Shown here in pieces: positions 10,996 to 23,396 of a DNA stretch of 64,000 nucleotides. This DNA is from Gnetum montanum. Its lineage: Eukaryota > Streptophyta > Gnetopsida > Gnetales > Gnetaceae. Each line of letters opens with the position of its first letter. The stretch's first letter is position 1. The position numbers were made by a program, and so were the translations under genes. The notes below the pieces were generated by a model that searched no databases, was not told where the DNA came from, and saw only the letters and a list, made by a program, of their open reading frames with translations. Location: assembly GCA_015680685.1 (NCBI GenBank), contig MNCI01016414.1, positions 367,719-431,718 of the forward strand. Reading direction: 5' to 3'.

Positions 10996-13706
10996 TCAAA
11001 TAGTCTTAGGCAGTGGTGGCTCCTAAGGTTTTGAGGAACCTTCATCGGCTTCAAGCACGTGTGGCAACTAAGGTGGCTATGGCTATCTTCCTGCTGCTAT
11101 AACTTCTAATAAGAGGATAAAGGCATCCAACAATGCCTTCATTTTCTCCTCCTTACTCCTAGAATCATGCATCCATGCAACTTTGCCAATGTGGATCAAA
11201 ACGGGCACATCCCAAGGACAAGGAATCGCTAGAAATAGCTCCTTAGCGTTAATGAACCAGGTAGCAAATTGTTTGCACTCAATGTCGAACACCTCAACTA
11301 TGTCTTTTAGTTCATGGTAATCATTCATTCTCTTGGCCAAGTTCTCAGTAGTTGATCATTGATCTATGAATTGTGCCCTAAGAACTTCAAGTTAAGCATT
11401 TACTGTCCCAAGCTTTTGCTTGGTGTCTTTATGGTGCTTGAACTTGGCCTCATATAGCAAATGTGAGCTGGCCACTTATTTTTTTAATTATAATCATGGC
11501 CATCCAATAGTCAACATTGCCAAGTTCACATAGCAGAGATTGGCCAATTCCATGTATTCTATCATTTCTTTAATCTGCAACTCCTTTAGGCAAATCTCTA
11601 CTTTGTTATAGGCATTAATCCCATCAATGATGGGCTACCACACTTCTCTTCCTTACTAGAGTTGCTGGAGGGCTTCATTTCTTTTGCCTTAACCATTTGA
11701 ATATGTTTCTCATTTATCTCCTTCTACAAGCCAACTTGGTCTCTATAATGATTTTTAACTCTTTCAAACTTAAGAGCCTCATTCTTCCAGATGGCAATCT
11801 CAATGGCAAACTTCTAGCATAAGGCTGGAACTTCCTTCATAGATAGATTTCAATTATCCGTAGCCAATTTCCTCAACTCTATGTTTACCCTAGTGAGCTA
11901 CTCTTGCTATTGATGAATGAATTCCTACATCTATTATTTCTATGCATTAACATTACATAGACAATGATTTTTAGTGGTCAATGGTTCATTTTTTTGATGC
12001 ATCTGAACCAAGTCCTTTTGAACCGAGTAGGTTTTTGCTTTTGCTATGGATTGGTTGAAGATGGTTGTCACTGTTTCCTCCCTAACGTTTTTGAATCATT
12101 CTTAAAGCTATTGAAAAGCTTCATCTTTGGTGATTGCTATGTTAAGGAATGTGGGATCAGCAAAATGAGCACATAGTTCAACAATTTTTGTGGCCAAGCA
12201 TTGGTTTTGTGCTTGAGCCATTTCAAGTTGCCCCTCCAAGATGATGCACTTGCTCTTTACTTCTAATAGCTCTGAGTGGGGTTGTAGTAATGTTATTCAA
12301 GAAATTAAAGATTTCCAAAATCAATTGCTCGATCTCCACTAGTTGGTCCAGCAACTCTTCATGCTGGGCTGCATTCAATTTTCCACTGACTATGCCTGTG
12401 GATGTCTGCACATCTTAAAGTGTAGATATATTTGGTATAGATGCCACATGTATGTTAAGCACTTCAACAATTCGATCAGCGACTACTTCAACAGTGGTCT
12501 CCTACCCTTGGTGCTACACCACCAATACAATTAGCCCTTTGCCTTCCTCCAAACAAACTGAAAAGTAGGCGACATTCTCAAAGATTTCTAGGAATAAATG
12601 GTGTTGAGATAAAAACACTGTCACCTCTTGGGCATTGGGATCCGACCTTGCAAGCAACTACGTCCATTGGATAGAGAATATTGGCCCACCTCTTTCCATT
12701 TGGTTGATTATCCAAGTCACCTCATTAAGGTGACTCATCATTAGTCAATATATAGATGGGTCCACACCACTCATTCCTCCACACTGCTCCTGCTCACACA
12801 AGAGCTACTCTCAAATTTTGTGCAAGCACTCAATGGCTGTGTAAGCCTTCAATGTTGTTTCTTAAGTAGGCAATGGAGGTGGTGGTTACTGCTCCCCTTC
12901 TTTAGTCATAACAAGTGTCTAGTCCTTCATTATTTTAGACCTCAAGGCCAAAGGAACATGCCTAATTATGTCATTTGTGTAGCAAATGTTCCATGCCCTT
13001 TTGCAAAGTTTCTAGATGAGGCATGGAAAAGGCATAATTTTCCTTCCACCTTTATTTTCTTTGAAGCACTTCTCGATCTCTAAATAGATTAATTGTGGAA
13101 GGTTTGTTGGAAATATCTCACTTAGAGTGATGCATGCTTGGGCTGAAAAGGCAATCACCTTGCTGAGCCTCACTGTTGGATTGAGATGGCAGGTTGCTAT
13201 TTTGAAGTATATGCATTCCGTCGATGTGAGCGTGTTGTATTCCTTATAGTCGACCTCGTAACACTGCTAAGTCCACTCTTTTTTGGCCTTAGGGATCACA
13301 TTGTGTTGATAACTATACCAGTTGTGTCCTAGTATTAGGCAACCCTAGCACCTATGTGATAGCTTTAGCCAAGTAAGACACTTGAATATCCTTTATCTTC
13401 ACTATGGAGCCTGGCCTTTTGTTGTTTCAAAAGAGATATGTCTCTTCCATGTATCACTTCCCACTAGAAATGATGACTACCCACATAGGAGAGGTTTGTA
13501 ATTGTGTTTTCACTTCTACTAGAGCATGCTTTAAAAATGACCCAAATTTCAATTCTTGGAGAGGAGTCGCCGGAGCCAACCCATGCAACAAGACCTCTTT
13601 GAGAGGAGCCCAAAGTGGAATCTTGTTGGCCCCTTCCAGTTCTAGGCTATTTCTCTATTGGCTAAGAGGGTCCTCCCTCCTATAGTGATTTTGGTCTTGG
13701 TGCCAT
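10996..13706 (-). pseudogene. element A ORF2 (coiled-coil protein), decayed
   Basis: The start codon at 13706 (MAPRPKSL) directly follows a 3' splice site and aligns with ORF2 starts in C and D. The length (2711 nt) is not a multiple of three, and several stops are present. The mid-part carries MPFPCLI..KLCKRA, matching the PFPCLIRKLCRRA motif of C. The middle is rich in heptad-like Leu/Glu/Lys. The C-terminus has CPWDVP and an EEKMKALLD segment and ends near EGSSKP.EPPLP. Function unknown. Confidence 0.75.
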
Positions 13707-13735
13707 CTATAATCACAACATGACCATAGGTTAGC
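13704..13735 (-). promoter_or_regulatory. 3' splice site fused to the ORF2 start codon (element A)
   Basis: On the minus strand, branch-point-like GCTAACC is followed by TGTGATTATAG and then ATGGCACCA. The same order with near-equal spacing stands before ORF2 in C (30490-30518) and D (60811-60841). Confidence 0.7.
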
Positions 13736-14134
13736 AATTGTTGTGTAACATGAAACAATTAGGGTATCTTATCTCCTTAGGATAGCTACAATTGGCTAAG
13801 TTCTGATTATGGCTGATTTAATCAATTTTAACCATTCTTTTATTTATGTTTTAATGTTAACAAGTCATTTCGGAGGGTGTTGGAATGGTTAACTCTCAAA
13901 ATTTGATGGTTTCATATCATTGTATTCATTAATGCTTTGGGAGAGTTAGAAAAATTTTCATTAGAAACCTTAAGGTTTGTGGTTAGCTTTGATAGTTGTA
14001 GGATCAAAGAATGGAGTGATTTGAATGAACGTTTGGAAAGTTATGGGCTCTGGAAGGTTTTGGGCTATGAAAAATGGTAAAAACTCCCCTTGTGTTATGA
14101 AGTAAATAACAAAAAATTTCAAAGTATGCAATGA

Positions 14135-14217
14135 TATATATAGAGTTTTTGACATGCATCGATGGGGCCTCATTGACGAGGTCAATTGCATCAATGAGTC
14201 CTCATCGATGCAGTTAT
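14135..14217 (-). promoter_or_regulatory. internal promoter-like module of element A
   Basis: On the minus strand CATCGATG/CATTGATG-type repeats (14155-14217) precede CTATATATATC (14135-14143). The repeats resemble the U3 repeats of the element's own LTR. The TATA lies 437 nt before the ORF2 ATG. Confidence 0.6.
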
Positions 14218-14490
14218 TAACCATCATAGACTTCCATTGACTTTGGTCAAACTTTCAAAATACAAGGATTTTTTGAGTGAAATTGGGATCAAATGGAAGC
14301 CCAAAAAGTCATGAACAAGATGAAAATAGTAGAAGAGGGTTTTGGAGCTCAGAAATTTAAAAAATTGAGAAAATGGTGTGGAGAATGAATTTAATAAGAG
14401 GTTTAAGGAGCATTAAGCAAGATACACAATGGAATCTGTGAAAGATAGGATAATGTCTAAAGTAAGGAACCTAACTAATCAAGCTAATAG

Positions 14491-14545
14491 TTATGCAAGT
14501 GGGTCCTCCCCATAGCAAGCACATGCCCTTTTTACCCTTGCATAA
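14491..14545 (-). ncRNA. conserved 55-nt stem-loop (element A copy)
   Basis: Perfect 9-bp outer stem TTATGCAAG / CTTGCATAA and an inner GGGC-ATGT-GCTT hairpin. It aligns without gaps to 29644-29698 and 59967-60021, with compensatory changes. Possible cis-acting RNA; function unknown. Confidence 0.7.
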
Positions 14546-14929
14546 CCTCAACTAAGGAGTCCATGGGCCCCAGAGTTGCTTAATGCTAATGAAAAGTTAA
14601 GGACCAACCCAAAGAATCTATCTAAGAATTCCAACCAACACCCCAAACTAAGACATCGAGCATAATATACAACCTGATAGTGAGATGAGTTATGGCAGCA
14701 TAGATGGATGACTAAGAAGGTGGAATGGAATCCTGAATTAAGGTCATAAGAAGTCCCTTATGGAGATTGTTTTTAAAATGACCAGAGAAGATCAATCCTT
14801 AGTCAAGACCAAAACCAACCTCTTTCAGTGACTTCACATCATCACTCCAAGATTGATCCACCCCCTCGAGACACAAGAGTGCTTCCACAAAACAACCACC
14901 ATTCCATAAAGAAAAGAAAAGAGAAGTAG

Positions 14930-15585
14930 GAAGTAAGAGAGGACCTTAGTTAGAGGGGACCTTTAGGCATGGGTGCATGTCTTTCTAGTCCCATAACCAA
15001 TGCTTGTAGCCTATTTATTTGTCTAAGGGATGTGCTTTGAATTTCCATCATGTTTTTTTTTCTTTCTCTTTTTTTTTTTTGAATTTTGAAATTTTGAATG
15101 GAAACCACACCATGCAAAGACTTTATTTAACTTCCTATTAGTGGTTGGAATGGAATGATAAGAAGTTCATGAAAAACACTCAAGCACTCAAGTAAGTAGA
15201 AGAGTACAAAGAGTATTGAGTCCCCTTGAAGTCATGCCTTGTACAAACCTTTGAATCTAGAAACTACCAAGGTCACCAATTGATTAAAATTTTCTTTAAT
15301 GGAAGGGACCTCAAACTTCCAGAATAAGGAAAACCATAGAGTTTGTGCAATGGGTGGATAACATGGACTTATTGCCTATTCCATTAAACATAAATCATGT
15401 CATAGTCATTAGACATCAGAATGCAAAAATAGAAACCAAACATTAACAATTACAGCATTAAGCACAAGCCATCGTTAGTGACCAGCAACAGTGAGACTGT
15501 GTCCTTCGGTAATAAAGCACTTTTATTAGCAAAAATAAATAAAAGTCACACTCAAACAAAACAATTAGTAATGGCTGCTACTTTT
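14930..15585 (-). other. post-pol spacer of element A
   Basis: Non-coding. The block GACTAGAAAGACATGCACCC (minus, near 14973-14992), continuing into CATGCCTAAAGG, also occurs in C (29149-29177) and D (59524-59552). The C-terminal part of integrase seen in D is missing between here and 15590. Confidence 0.6.
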
Positions 15586-16230
15586 ACTCATTTTGTGTAG
15601 TAGTTGACTGCTATGATGATATATGCCTTTTCCATCGGACATGGATGTGATGGGACCCATGAAGTCTATGTCCCATATGTCAAAGGGCTCCAATGGTTAA
15701 ATCCACTATTAAGGATCCTCCATTCACATGGTCATCCCACCATGTCTTTAGCAATGTTCACAAGATTGGATGAATAGGTGGGCATCCCTGAAGATTATAG
15801 GCCAATAGTATTCTACTATTAGAATTTTTATGGCCATATGTCTCCCTGCATAGTGGCCTCTGTAAGGTCCTTTGTGAGCATCCTAGAGAATGCACAATTG
15901 ATCTTCATCAGGGACACACCAACAAATCAGGCCATTAGCACAAACCTTGAAGAGATGTCCATTGATTTCCATGAACTATTTGGCCTAATGAAAAAATTAC
16001 ACCTTCTTTCTAAAGTTAAGATCTTGTGGCATGTCTTGAGTGAGAAGATAGATGAGGATGCCAATGTACCATGTTGGTTCTATGGGCACTTGGTCATTTA
16101 TTGCTCCTCTAAAGAGGAGTTTGTATAGAAATTAACCAAAGAATGGGCTCTTCTCCTCTTTATTATCCCATCTTAATTGAGAGAGGTAGTCAGCGATCAC
16201 GTTCTTGATCCCTTTTTGATCTATCATCAT
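15586..16230 (-). pseudogene. element A integrase fragment
   Basis: On the minus strand GHYAGRHMAIKI, then SCEHC (second half of the HHCC zinc site), then FDIWDIDFMGP, the first catalytic Asp region. Several stops. The sequence leaves integrase similarity near 15585, so the DDE core is incomplete. Confidence 0.75.
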
Positions 16231-17830
16231 GAGATCAAATTCTTGCAAGATCACAAGCCATCATATGATACGGGGGCTCACCATCAGCTTGTTCACTAGG
16301 AAGTTGATGGCGTTGTGGTTTGTGTGCATAAATACTTTATAACCAACCACATAGTACCTGAATCTTTCAAGAGCATATACCACTACCATTAATTCTTTCT
16401 CCATGGCAGTGTAATTCAGTTGTGCACCTACAATGCTTTGGCTCACATAGTGGATGTAATATGGACACTTTTTATCATTCAACTACGTAAGCACTGCTTC
16501 CAAAGCATAATTAGATGTGTCCATCATTATGTAAAATGGTTTGAACTAGTCTGGTATCCGTAGAATTGGAGTTTCTACAAGTTTTTCTTTTAACTATTGG
16601 AATGCATGTTCGCACTCTGTGGTCTAGATGAATGGAGCATCTTTCTTCATAAACTCAACTAATGGCTTTCCAATCTTAGAGAAATTCTCTATGAATCACT
16701 TATAGTAGTCAGTATATCCAAGGAATGATCAGACATCTTTAACTGTCTCTAGTTGGTATGTTATTCCTTAGATGACCCTTATCTTCTCCAGGTCTACCTC
16801 AATCCCTTCTTGTGAAATTCGATACCCCAATACAATTCCTTCTTGGACCATGAGATGACTTTTCTACTAGTTGAGCTACAGATTTGTTTCCACATATCTT
16901 TTCAGTACTTGCTCAAGGTGGTCCAGGGCTTGCTCAAATGTAGCTTCATAGGTGGAGAAGTCATCCATGAAGACTTCCATACCACTACCAATCTGTTGTT
17001 GAAAGATGCTAAGGACCAAGCGTTGAAATGTTGCAAGGGAATTTCATAGGCCAAATGACATCTTACAATATGCAAAAGTTCCCCAAGGACTTGTGAATGT
17101 TGTCTTGGCCTAACCTTCTGGTGTAATTTTGATTTGGTTATAGCCACTATAACCATCCAAGAAGCTATAATAGCAATGCTTGAAGATGATGTCAAACACT
17201 TGATCCACAAAAGGTGATGGAAAATGATCTTTGAATGTTGCCATGTTCAACAGTATAAAGTCAATACAAACCTGCCACTTGCCATCTTTCTTTGGCACAA
17301 TTGCGAGTGGGCTAACCCATTCACTATCCGTGATGGGATAGATGAACCCTGCCTTGAGGAGTTGCTCTATTTCATTCTTGATGATCTACTTCAATTTGGG
17401 ATTTAGTCATCTCTACGGCTACCTTCTTAGCTTCATGGCCAAGTCAGTGTAAATGCGATGTTGACATATCCTTGGATTGATTTCAATCAACTTGGGATAT
17501 GACCAAGCAAAGGCTGTTGGCCATTTGTTAATCACCTTCAACAACTTTTCCTTTTCTTTAGGAGCAAGTTTGGCATTGATTATGACCAACTTATCATTGT
17601 TTAAGAATGCATACTCCATGCTGGCTAGTAGAGTTTTCAACTCTAGGGGCTCCCGCTTGAAGTTATAAAGGATTTCCAACTCTCCCCAATAGGTATCATT
17701 ATCTTCATCATCAGAGAGTTGGTGATGAACTTGCTTAAGTTCATCCATGCTTTCAACATAAGCACATGTTAGGCTTTCAATTGGTTCCATGCATAATGTG
17801 TTGCTATTTGAGTCAGCTATCGGCTGCTAG
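16231..17830 (-). pseudogene. element A reverse transcriptase and RNase H
   Basis: Frames at 17419-17790 (FAWSYPKLIEINPRICQHRI), 17110-17298 (KKDGKWQVCIDF..KDHFPSPFVDQ..FLDGYSGYNQI), FMDD near 16958-16969 and 16261-16482 (YTAMEKELMVVVYALERFR). These are the RT core and RNase H of a plant Ty3/gypsy element. In RNase H the usual TDH reads TNH, so a catalytic Asp is lost. Stops and shifts throughout. Confidence 0.88.
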
Positions 17831-18420
17831 GTGCCCTTCTATTTTGTGGCTGCTACATACAGACACCTCTGAATATTTGTTTCTTGTGCACACTGATTGC
17901 ATGTTTTAATGTATGTACTTTTGATGGACCAAATCTTTTGCACACAATTGCACCTATTATTGCTATACGTGATGCATGGAATACTCTTCTTCTCTAAATG
18001 TTCAAATTCATTTTCCTTGGAAATTTCCAAGGAGAGGTTCCTTATACCCATATGTGCATTAACTATGCTTAACCAAGCCCTTCTCATAATGATGGGGAAG
18101 TCACATTTGTAGTTTTCAACCTTGATCACCAAAAAAATCAGGAAGATAGGATCACCCACTAACTATGGTCACAATGTCCTCCACTAATCCCAAAGGAACA
18201 ATGATTGACTGGTTTGCCAATTCTAAATGTTGTTCTTCGTAAGAGGTGGTAGGTTCCATGCCTTATACATGTCATGAGAGATGAGATTGACATCAAAACC
18301 AAAATCAAGAAGAGCCTTGCATGGCTCATGTCTAGCAATCTACAGGTAAATGAGTGGAGTTCCTGGGTTAGATCTTTTCATGGGAAGATTGCCAACCTTG
18401 ATCTAATTGGAAAAAACATG
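17831..18420 (-). pseudogene. element A aspartic protease
   Basis: On the minus strand CKALLDFGFDVNLISHDMYK (the DFG corresponds to the D-T/S/L-G active site region) is followed by the PIIMRRAWL segment, the family's PIIxGRxxL motif. A frameshift lies between them. Confidence 0.7.
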
Positions 18421-18869
18421 AGTTAACATCACAGTGATAATCCAAGGCAACGTTTAGTTTGAAGGGCACTTGAATGTATTTGATGTAGAGGATGAGGGTA
18501 CTAAAGATGCATGGTGAGTAGTCGTATTAAGTTATGAGGGTTTGGGAGGACTATTGGATCAAAAAAATGGTCGTTTCTTAGAACGATTAGCCAAACCACT
18601 TAGCTAGAAGGTTAGTTGCAAATTCACAACCCTTGTAGCATTTCGTTGCTATGGCTATGGGGGAATTTCAACCTGCATGGATGGAGCAAGAGGTAACTAG
18701 GTTGAGGGTGGAGAGATGTGTGCAGACAAATGCAGAGGGTGATATGGATATGGGTGCTCCCCTCGAGTAGATGATGAATGTTTTTAGTGGCACTTTGGTA
18801 GGTAATAGTGATGCTAAAATGAGGTGTGGTAAGCATAACTTCATGGAGAGACGAGTTGTTGAATCTGGT

Positions 18870-20879
18870 TGCCTATAAGGGTATTGTTATCTTGTTGGTG
18901 GCATTCCCCATGATTGTGGTTAGTGCCATTGTTGGTATTGCTCATATGGTTGTGGTGGAGCTCTACTTGGATAATAAGCTTGTTGGTGCTAGTGGAACTG
19001 CCTTGAATTTCCTTGAGGATAGGGTAATCATCTGGGTGCTTTCCTTCTTACTAGTTGTGAATTCTATGCATACACCCAGACTCTTGCAAGTGTGACATCA
19101 CAGGGCAACACCCCTTTAGATGTTCATATTGACAAATGTCACAACTAGTATCATCTTCGAAGTTTATCTCCACAACTTCTTCTGCTACAGTAGCCTTGCC
19201 CTTACCTCTCTAGTAGGCACGTTTAGCTTCTTTTTGTCTCCTGTGTTTACGATCACTATTTTGTTCTTTGGATGCTTCTGAAATTGTCATAGTAGTTTGG
19301 AATTTCTCATCCAAAGAGTCCCATAATTTATCAACCTTTGTCGAAATATCATAAAATTTTTTTTGTATAGGCAAGGTTTTTCTATTTACCACCTTGTTAA
19401 GTGGTGCATCTTTCTCATGATAGAATTGGACCTCCATTTTTCTTATGGAAGGGTCCCTATTATATTCTTTTGCACTTTCTCTTTTTCGCAACTCACCTTC
19501 TTCTTTTTCCACCTACTCTATAAGCCTTTGGATCTAATGAGCTCTTAGTTCAGAAAGTCTTCCTTAGGCATAAACCCCAAGAGTTCTTCTTATTTAAGCT
19601 TTGAGCCCATCTATGATGTGGCAGAGTTGTTCCCTCTGAGAATATCCATGGCCAGGGCTTCAGTGTAAGAGAGAATAATATTTAGCCATGGAAGCATCCA
19701 AAGGTTCATTTGTTCCTAATTTCTAGCCTTGGATTTGCCTTCTTAGGTTGGACACTCTGGAGTATGTTTGGTGTTTGTCATTAAATAGCTCAAGCATTGT
19801 ACTCCATTGGCAGATAGATTCCAGATCTAAGGATTGGTACTAACTTTTGGCATCTTGATGAGTGTCCTAAGAAAAAGCTAAAGTTTCTGCCAATCATTTT
19901 CAATGTTCTGTAAGGCATAAGCATCATGGAAAGCTTGTAGATGTGTTTGCAGGTTAGAATTGTATCCTCCCTCAAATCTTAGGATATTGTTAATATCTAA
20001 GCACTTGATTCAACTATCCTTCACATGCCTAGTTGGAATCTTTACTACCTTTGCAATGTTAAGCATCATTCGAGTAGCCAACAGAGGCTCATCATCATCA
20101 TTATGGCATTGTATTTGATGATGTTCTTTGTTACCCTGATGTTCTTGCTGGGTTCTGCAATCATTGTTGTCTTGTTGATCACCTTCATCATGATTATTTC
20201 TGTAGTGGCTCCTATGAGAACCAATAGATGAAAAAGGAATTTTTGGAATTAGATGAAGAGGATGAAGAGGAGGGTGGACTACCACTGCTACTACGATGTC
20301 CACCACCACCTCTTGGCTCATTATGACCACCATCCTTAGATCCCTTACCATCGTGATGTTTACCTAAGTCCCTACCTTGACTGTCACTTTTTCCTAAACC
20401 TAGTTTATGAATAGTGGATCATAGGTTTAGGGTCACACCCTCATCACCAACAACAAAGGATGAAGAATCTTCATGTTGGGAACCCTCAAGGGGAGGATCC
20501 ACATTGTCATCTTGGTTTAGCAAGAACAAAGGGTTAGTGAAGTGTTTCCCTTTGTAAACTCGTGGTGATTTTGCTAGTGTTGATCTCTCTTGCATTGTGT
20601 TTCAATGGGATGGTAGTCTCAAGTGTCATAACCATTCATAGCATATTCTTCGTGAAGATCTAGGATGCCCAACTTTTTAAGAGTTTGAAAGAGCATCCCT
20701 GGCATAGATTGAACAGGGGGAAATATGATGTTGCCCTCCATGTCATGCCATCATAGCTACTCATATTAATGTAGGATGAAGGTGAAGTCCAATACATACT
20801 CATCTGGATGAGTATATACCACTTTGCACTCTTGTGGAACCGATGGTTTGACATCTTCATGCTTGTGGGAAGAAGACAT
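18870..20879 (-). pseudogene. element A gag
   Basis: The start at 20879 (MSSSHKHEDVKPSV) is followed by DFTFILH..E..WHDMEGN, shared with D's gag. A zinc knuckle CDICQYEHLKGCC (CX2CX3HX4C) lies near 19095-19135. Frames broken by stops and shifts. Confidence 0.75.
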
Positions 20880-20921
20880 TTGCAAAACAAATAAAATTAT
20901 CAGTATGCTTAGTAGTTATAT

Positions 20922-20996
20922 GTTGTTGTAGTATAGTGGTAAGTATTCTCGCTTATCACATGTGTGACCCGAGTTCGATCCCCAGCAACGATGGCA
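20922..20996 (+). other. near full-length tRNA-Asp-like sequence at the primer-binding site of element A
   Basis: 75 nt from GTTGTTGTAGTATAGTGGTA to CAACGATGGCA match plant tRNA-Asp (including the 3' end position) at about 63 of 75 positions, by recall of the Arabidopsis tRNA. Most differences are C-T or G-A. It ends one base from the LTR (20998), the offset used by the short primer site of element C. The anticodon reads ATC instead of GTC and its stem is damaged. A and B boxes look intact. Confidence 0.85.
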
Positions 20997-20997
20997 A

Positions 20998-21951
20998 TGA
21001 TGAGTAGCGAGGTACCCCTACGTCCAACCATATGAATCACAAAGCGTTCACACGTGATTCAGTCAAATTTCTTGGAATTTATAGTTTTCGATGCACTAGT
21101 CTTCTAGGAAGTGAATCTTTCCCTGAGGTCATTTGTTGTCTTCCCAATTACACTTGTGAAGTACAAAGGTATGGTTAAGTGTAATCAAGACATATGATTT
21201 TTATCATTTTATGTTTTATGGTTTTGGTATTTAAAGAGAGATAAAATTAATTAGATTAACTAATTTAATTTAACTAATTAACTAGTCTCTAACTAGTCCT
21301 AACATAAGCATCTAGTCTCACTCTTTGTATACGTCCTAAACCTACGTATCCACTGCTAAGTTACCAAGTGCTATGCTACTGGGTGCACTAAGCAATAATG
21401 TTGTTAGGATTACCAAGTAGATGCATGTTACACTTGAAGCAGTCATACTTATGTAATTAATCTATCTAGCTTATCTCACTTAATTACCTTATTAGATTAA
21501 TTACCAAAAAACATTGATTAAATAATTGAAAACATTGAATGCATGAATAAATATCTAAACTATCCAGAAAGCTGCAAGCTTTATCAAGAAGCTCGTCTTT
21601 ATTACCATGTACACTGTCATGCTCAAGTACAACAATGCTTGAATAAAGATCCATACACTCAATAACTCCTGCTATAGGCACTCGGGAGAAATATTCCAAC
21701 TTTCAAATGAACAAACTGTAAGAGTTCTGCTACTACTATGAATCTAATGCCATAAATGCAACTAGTGAGCACATATTTATAGTAAAAAAAAAGACCTTGC
21801 GTCGATGGGGCCACGTTGACATAGTAAATGATGCGTCAATGAGGCCATGTCGATGCAGCAAATGATGCATCAATAGGGCTACATTAACAGGGCCCAGTCA
21901 AAGAGGCCCCATCGACACAGCCTTATCAACGTAGCCAACCATGACCCATCA
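20998..21951 (-). repeat. 5' LTR of element A
   Basis: 954 bp from TGATGAG to ACCCATCA. Minus-strand TATA (TATTTATAG 21774-21782), AATAAA signal (TTTATT 21598-21603), GATGAGG/CATCGAC repeats in U3 (21795-21925), and the CTTGGTAA leader repeats (21350-21420). Followed by CTATC, the target duplication. Confidence 0.9.
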
Positions 21952-21956
21952 CTATC

Positions 21957-22947
21957 CAACATTCAACACCATATAATACAATAGGCCTAATTATTATCTT
22001 GTAAATTTTTTCATTTAGTTTTAGTATGATTATTTTATCAAATAGAACACCACTAACTTGTCTTCATTTTGATCATCCTGCCTCTATCTTATTTCTTATA
22101 TCTTTATCAATTTTACCATAAGATTGGAGTATTGATCCTATGTTGCAGAATTGATTGCAATGAGGGACTTTCTAGCCTTTAATTGTCACTTTTATTTCAT
22201 CAAGTGTTTATGTTCTTATTAAAATTGCATGTCATATATTTTGTCTTACTTTTACTAACTTTTAAGTCTTTTGATTTTAGAGCATGTCTTCACTTCTTAA
22301 TTTTAGAAGCAATATTTTTTAGAGTTGTATCCACCAACAAAGTGTCTTTTGCAAAAAGCATACACCAAGGGATTTCATCCTAGATTTTTTTTCTTAATTC
22401 ATCTATGACAATGGCAAATAGGTATAGGCTAAGCGCAGACCCTTGATGTAAACCTACTATAACTAGAAAATTAGATGTGGTTTCACAAGCTATTCTAATT
22501 TTAGAGGTAGCTCCTTCATATATATCTCTAGGCACTTTCTCATATGCTTTTTCTAAGTCAATGAAGATCATATTTAGATTTTTTCTATGTTTTTTAAATT
22601 TCACCATCAATTGTCATATCAAGAAAATAGTTTCTATGGTAGATCTCCATGGCATATATCCAAATTAACTTGTTAATACTATTGATTTAAGTCTAAAATA
22701 GTGCTCTATGACTCTTCTTCTTAGAAATTTTTCATATAATAATTTTTGAAAATAAATTTTCCACCTATCCAAAATTTCATTGTCTTTTATGAAAATTATT
22801 TCATGTATCTCCTTGATGCATTTAACATGATCAATGTCCATACATTTTATATTTTTAATTTTTTCTAGTATATAACTAGATTTTTTCCTTCCTTTGTTCC
22901 TAATTTCACATAAAAGATATCCAAGGCTTTATGTCTAGCTTAGGTTA
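21957..22947 (-). mobile_element. RTE-like LINE, reverse transcriptase segment
   Basis: On the minus strand ARHKALDIFYVKLGTKEG (near 22890-22940) leads to NMIFIDLEKAYEKVPRD, YEGATSKIR and GLHQGSALSLYLFAIVIDEL at 22380-22610. These are conserved RTE-type RT blocks. Stops and shifts present. Bounded by element A at 21956 and the solo LTR at 22948. Confidence 0.85.
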
Positions 22948-23396
22948 TGATGAGTGGTTGGGTATTTCAACACTCCACCTTGCTCATGGACATTGGAAAA
23001 CAAAGTACTTAGAAAATGTAAAAAACTTAATCGAAGTAAACATATTAGAAAATAAAAGTAAACTAAGTGAGATGCTGTAATGGTAAGAAACAATCACAAT
23101 CTTTATTGTTGTTCATGAATTATGTCCAAGTACAATCCACTCAAATAAAGACTCTGTACAACTACTAGTTACTATATTGTGGGCATTTACTTCTAACGCT
23201 AACTCTAAGTATAACTCATAGAAAGAAACTGCAAGAATTTTGCTAAGTGTTGTAAAAAAGTTGTTCAAACGATGCAACGGTGGGCTGGTATTTATAGTCA
23301 TGATCAAGGCCCACTACATTGTATCTACAATGACATAAGCACATCTACGATATTGAAGATACAATATCATATCATTTGACTTAATGGATTTTATTA
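22948..23396 (-). repeat. solo LTR inside the LINE
   Basis: 449 bp, starting TGATGAGTGG on the plus strand; TATA box TATTTATAG at 23289-23297 (minus) and AATAAA signal (TTTATT at 23102-23107). Flanked by GGTTA at 22943-22947 and 23397-23401. The far end reads TTA where TCA is expected. LINE coding sequence resumes after it, so the element was reduced to a single LTR by recombination. Same family as 1-358. Confidence 0.75.

Larger units (their letters stand above)
9770..21951 (-). mobile_element. element A: complete Athila-type Ty3/gypsy retrotransposon
   Basis: A 12.2-kb minus-strand element with two LTRs (20998-21951 is 5', 9770-10755 is 3'), flanked by CTATC at 9765-9769 and 21952-21956. 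Order: tRNA-Asp-like primer site, gag, protease, RT, RNase H, partial integrase, spacer with stem-loop, internal promoter, ORF2, polypurine tract. tRNA-Asp priming and an extra ORF after pol fit the Athila lineage. All coding parts contain stops or shifts, so it is not autonomous now. It sits inside a LINE. Confidence 0.9.

Noticed and set aside
20922-20996. Functional tRNA-Asp gene.
   Set aside because: The anticodon is ATC instead of GTC, the anticodon stem is broken, and it sits exactly at the primer site offset of an LTR. It is better explained as a primer-derived copy.
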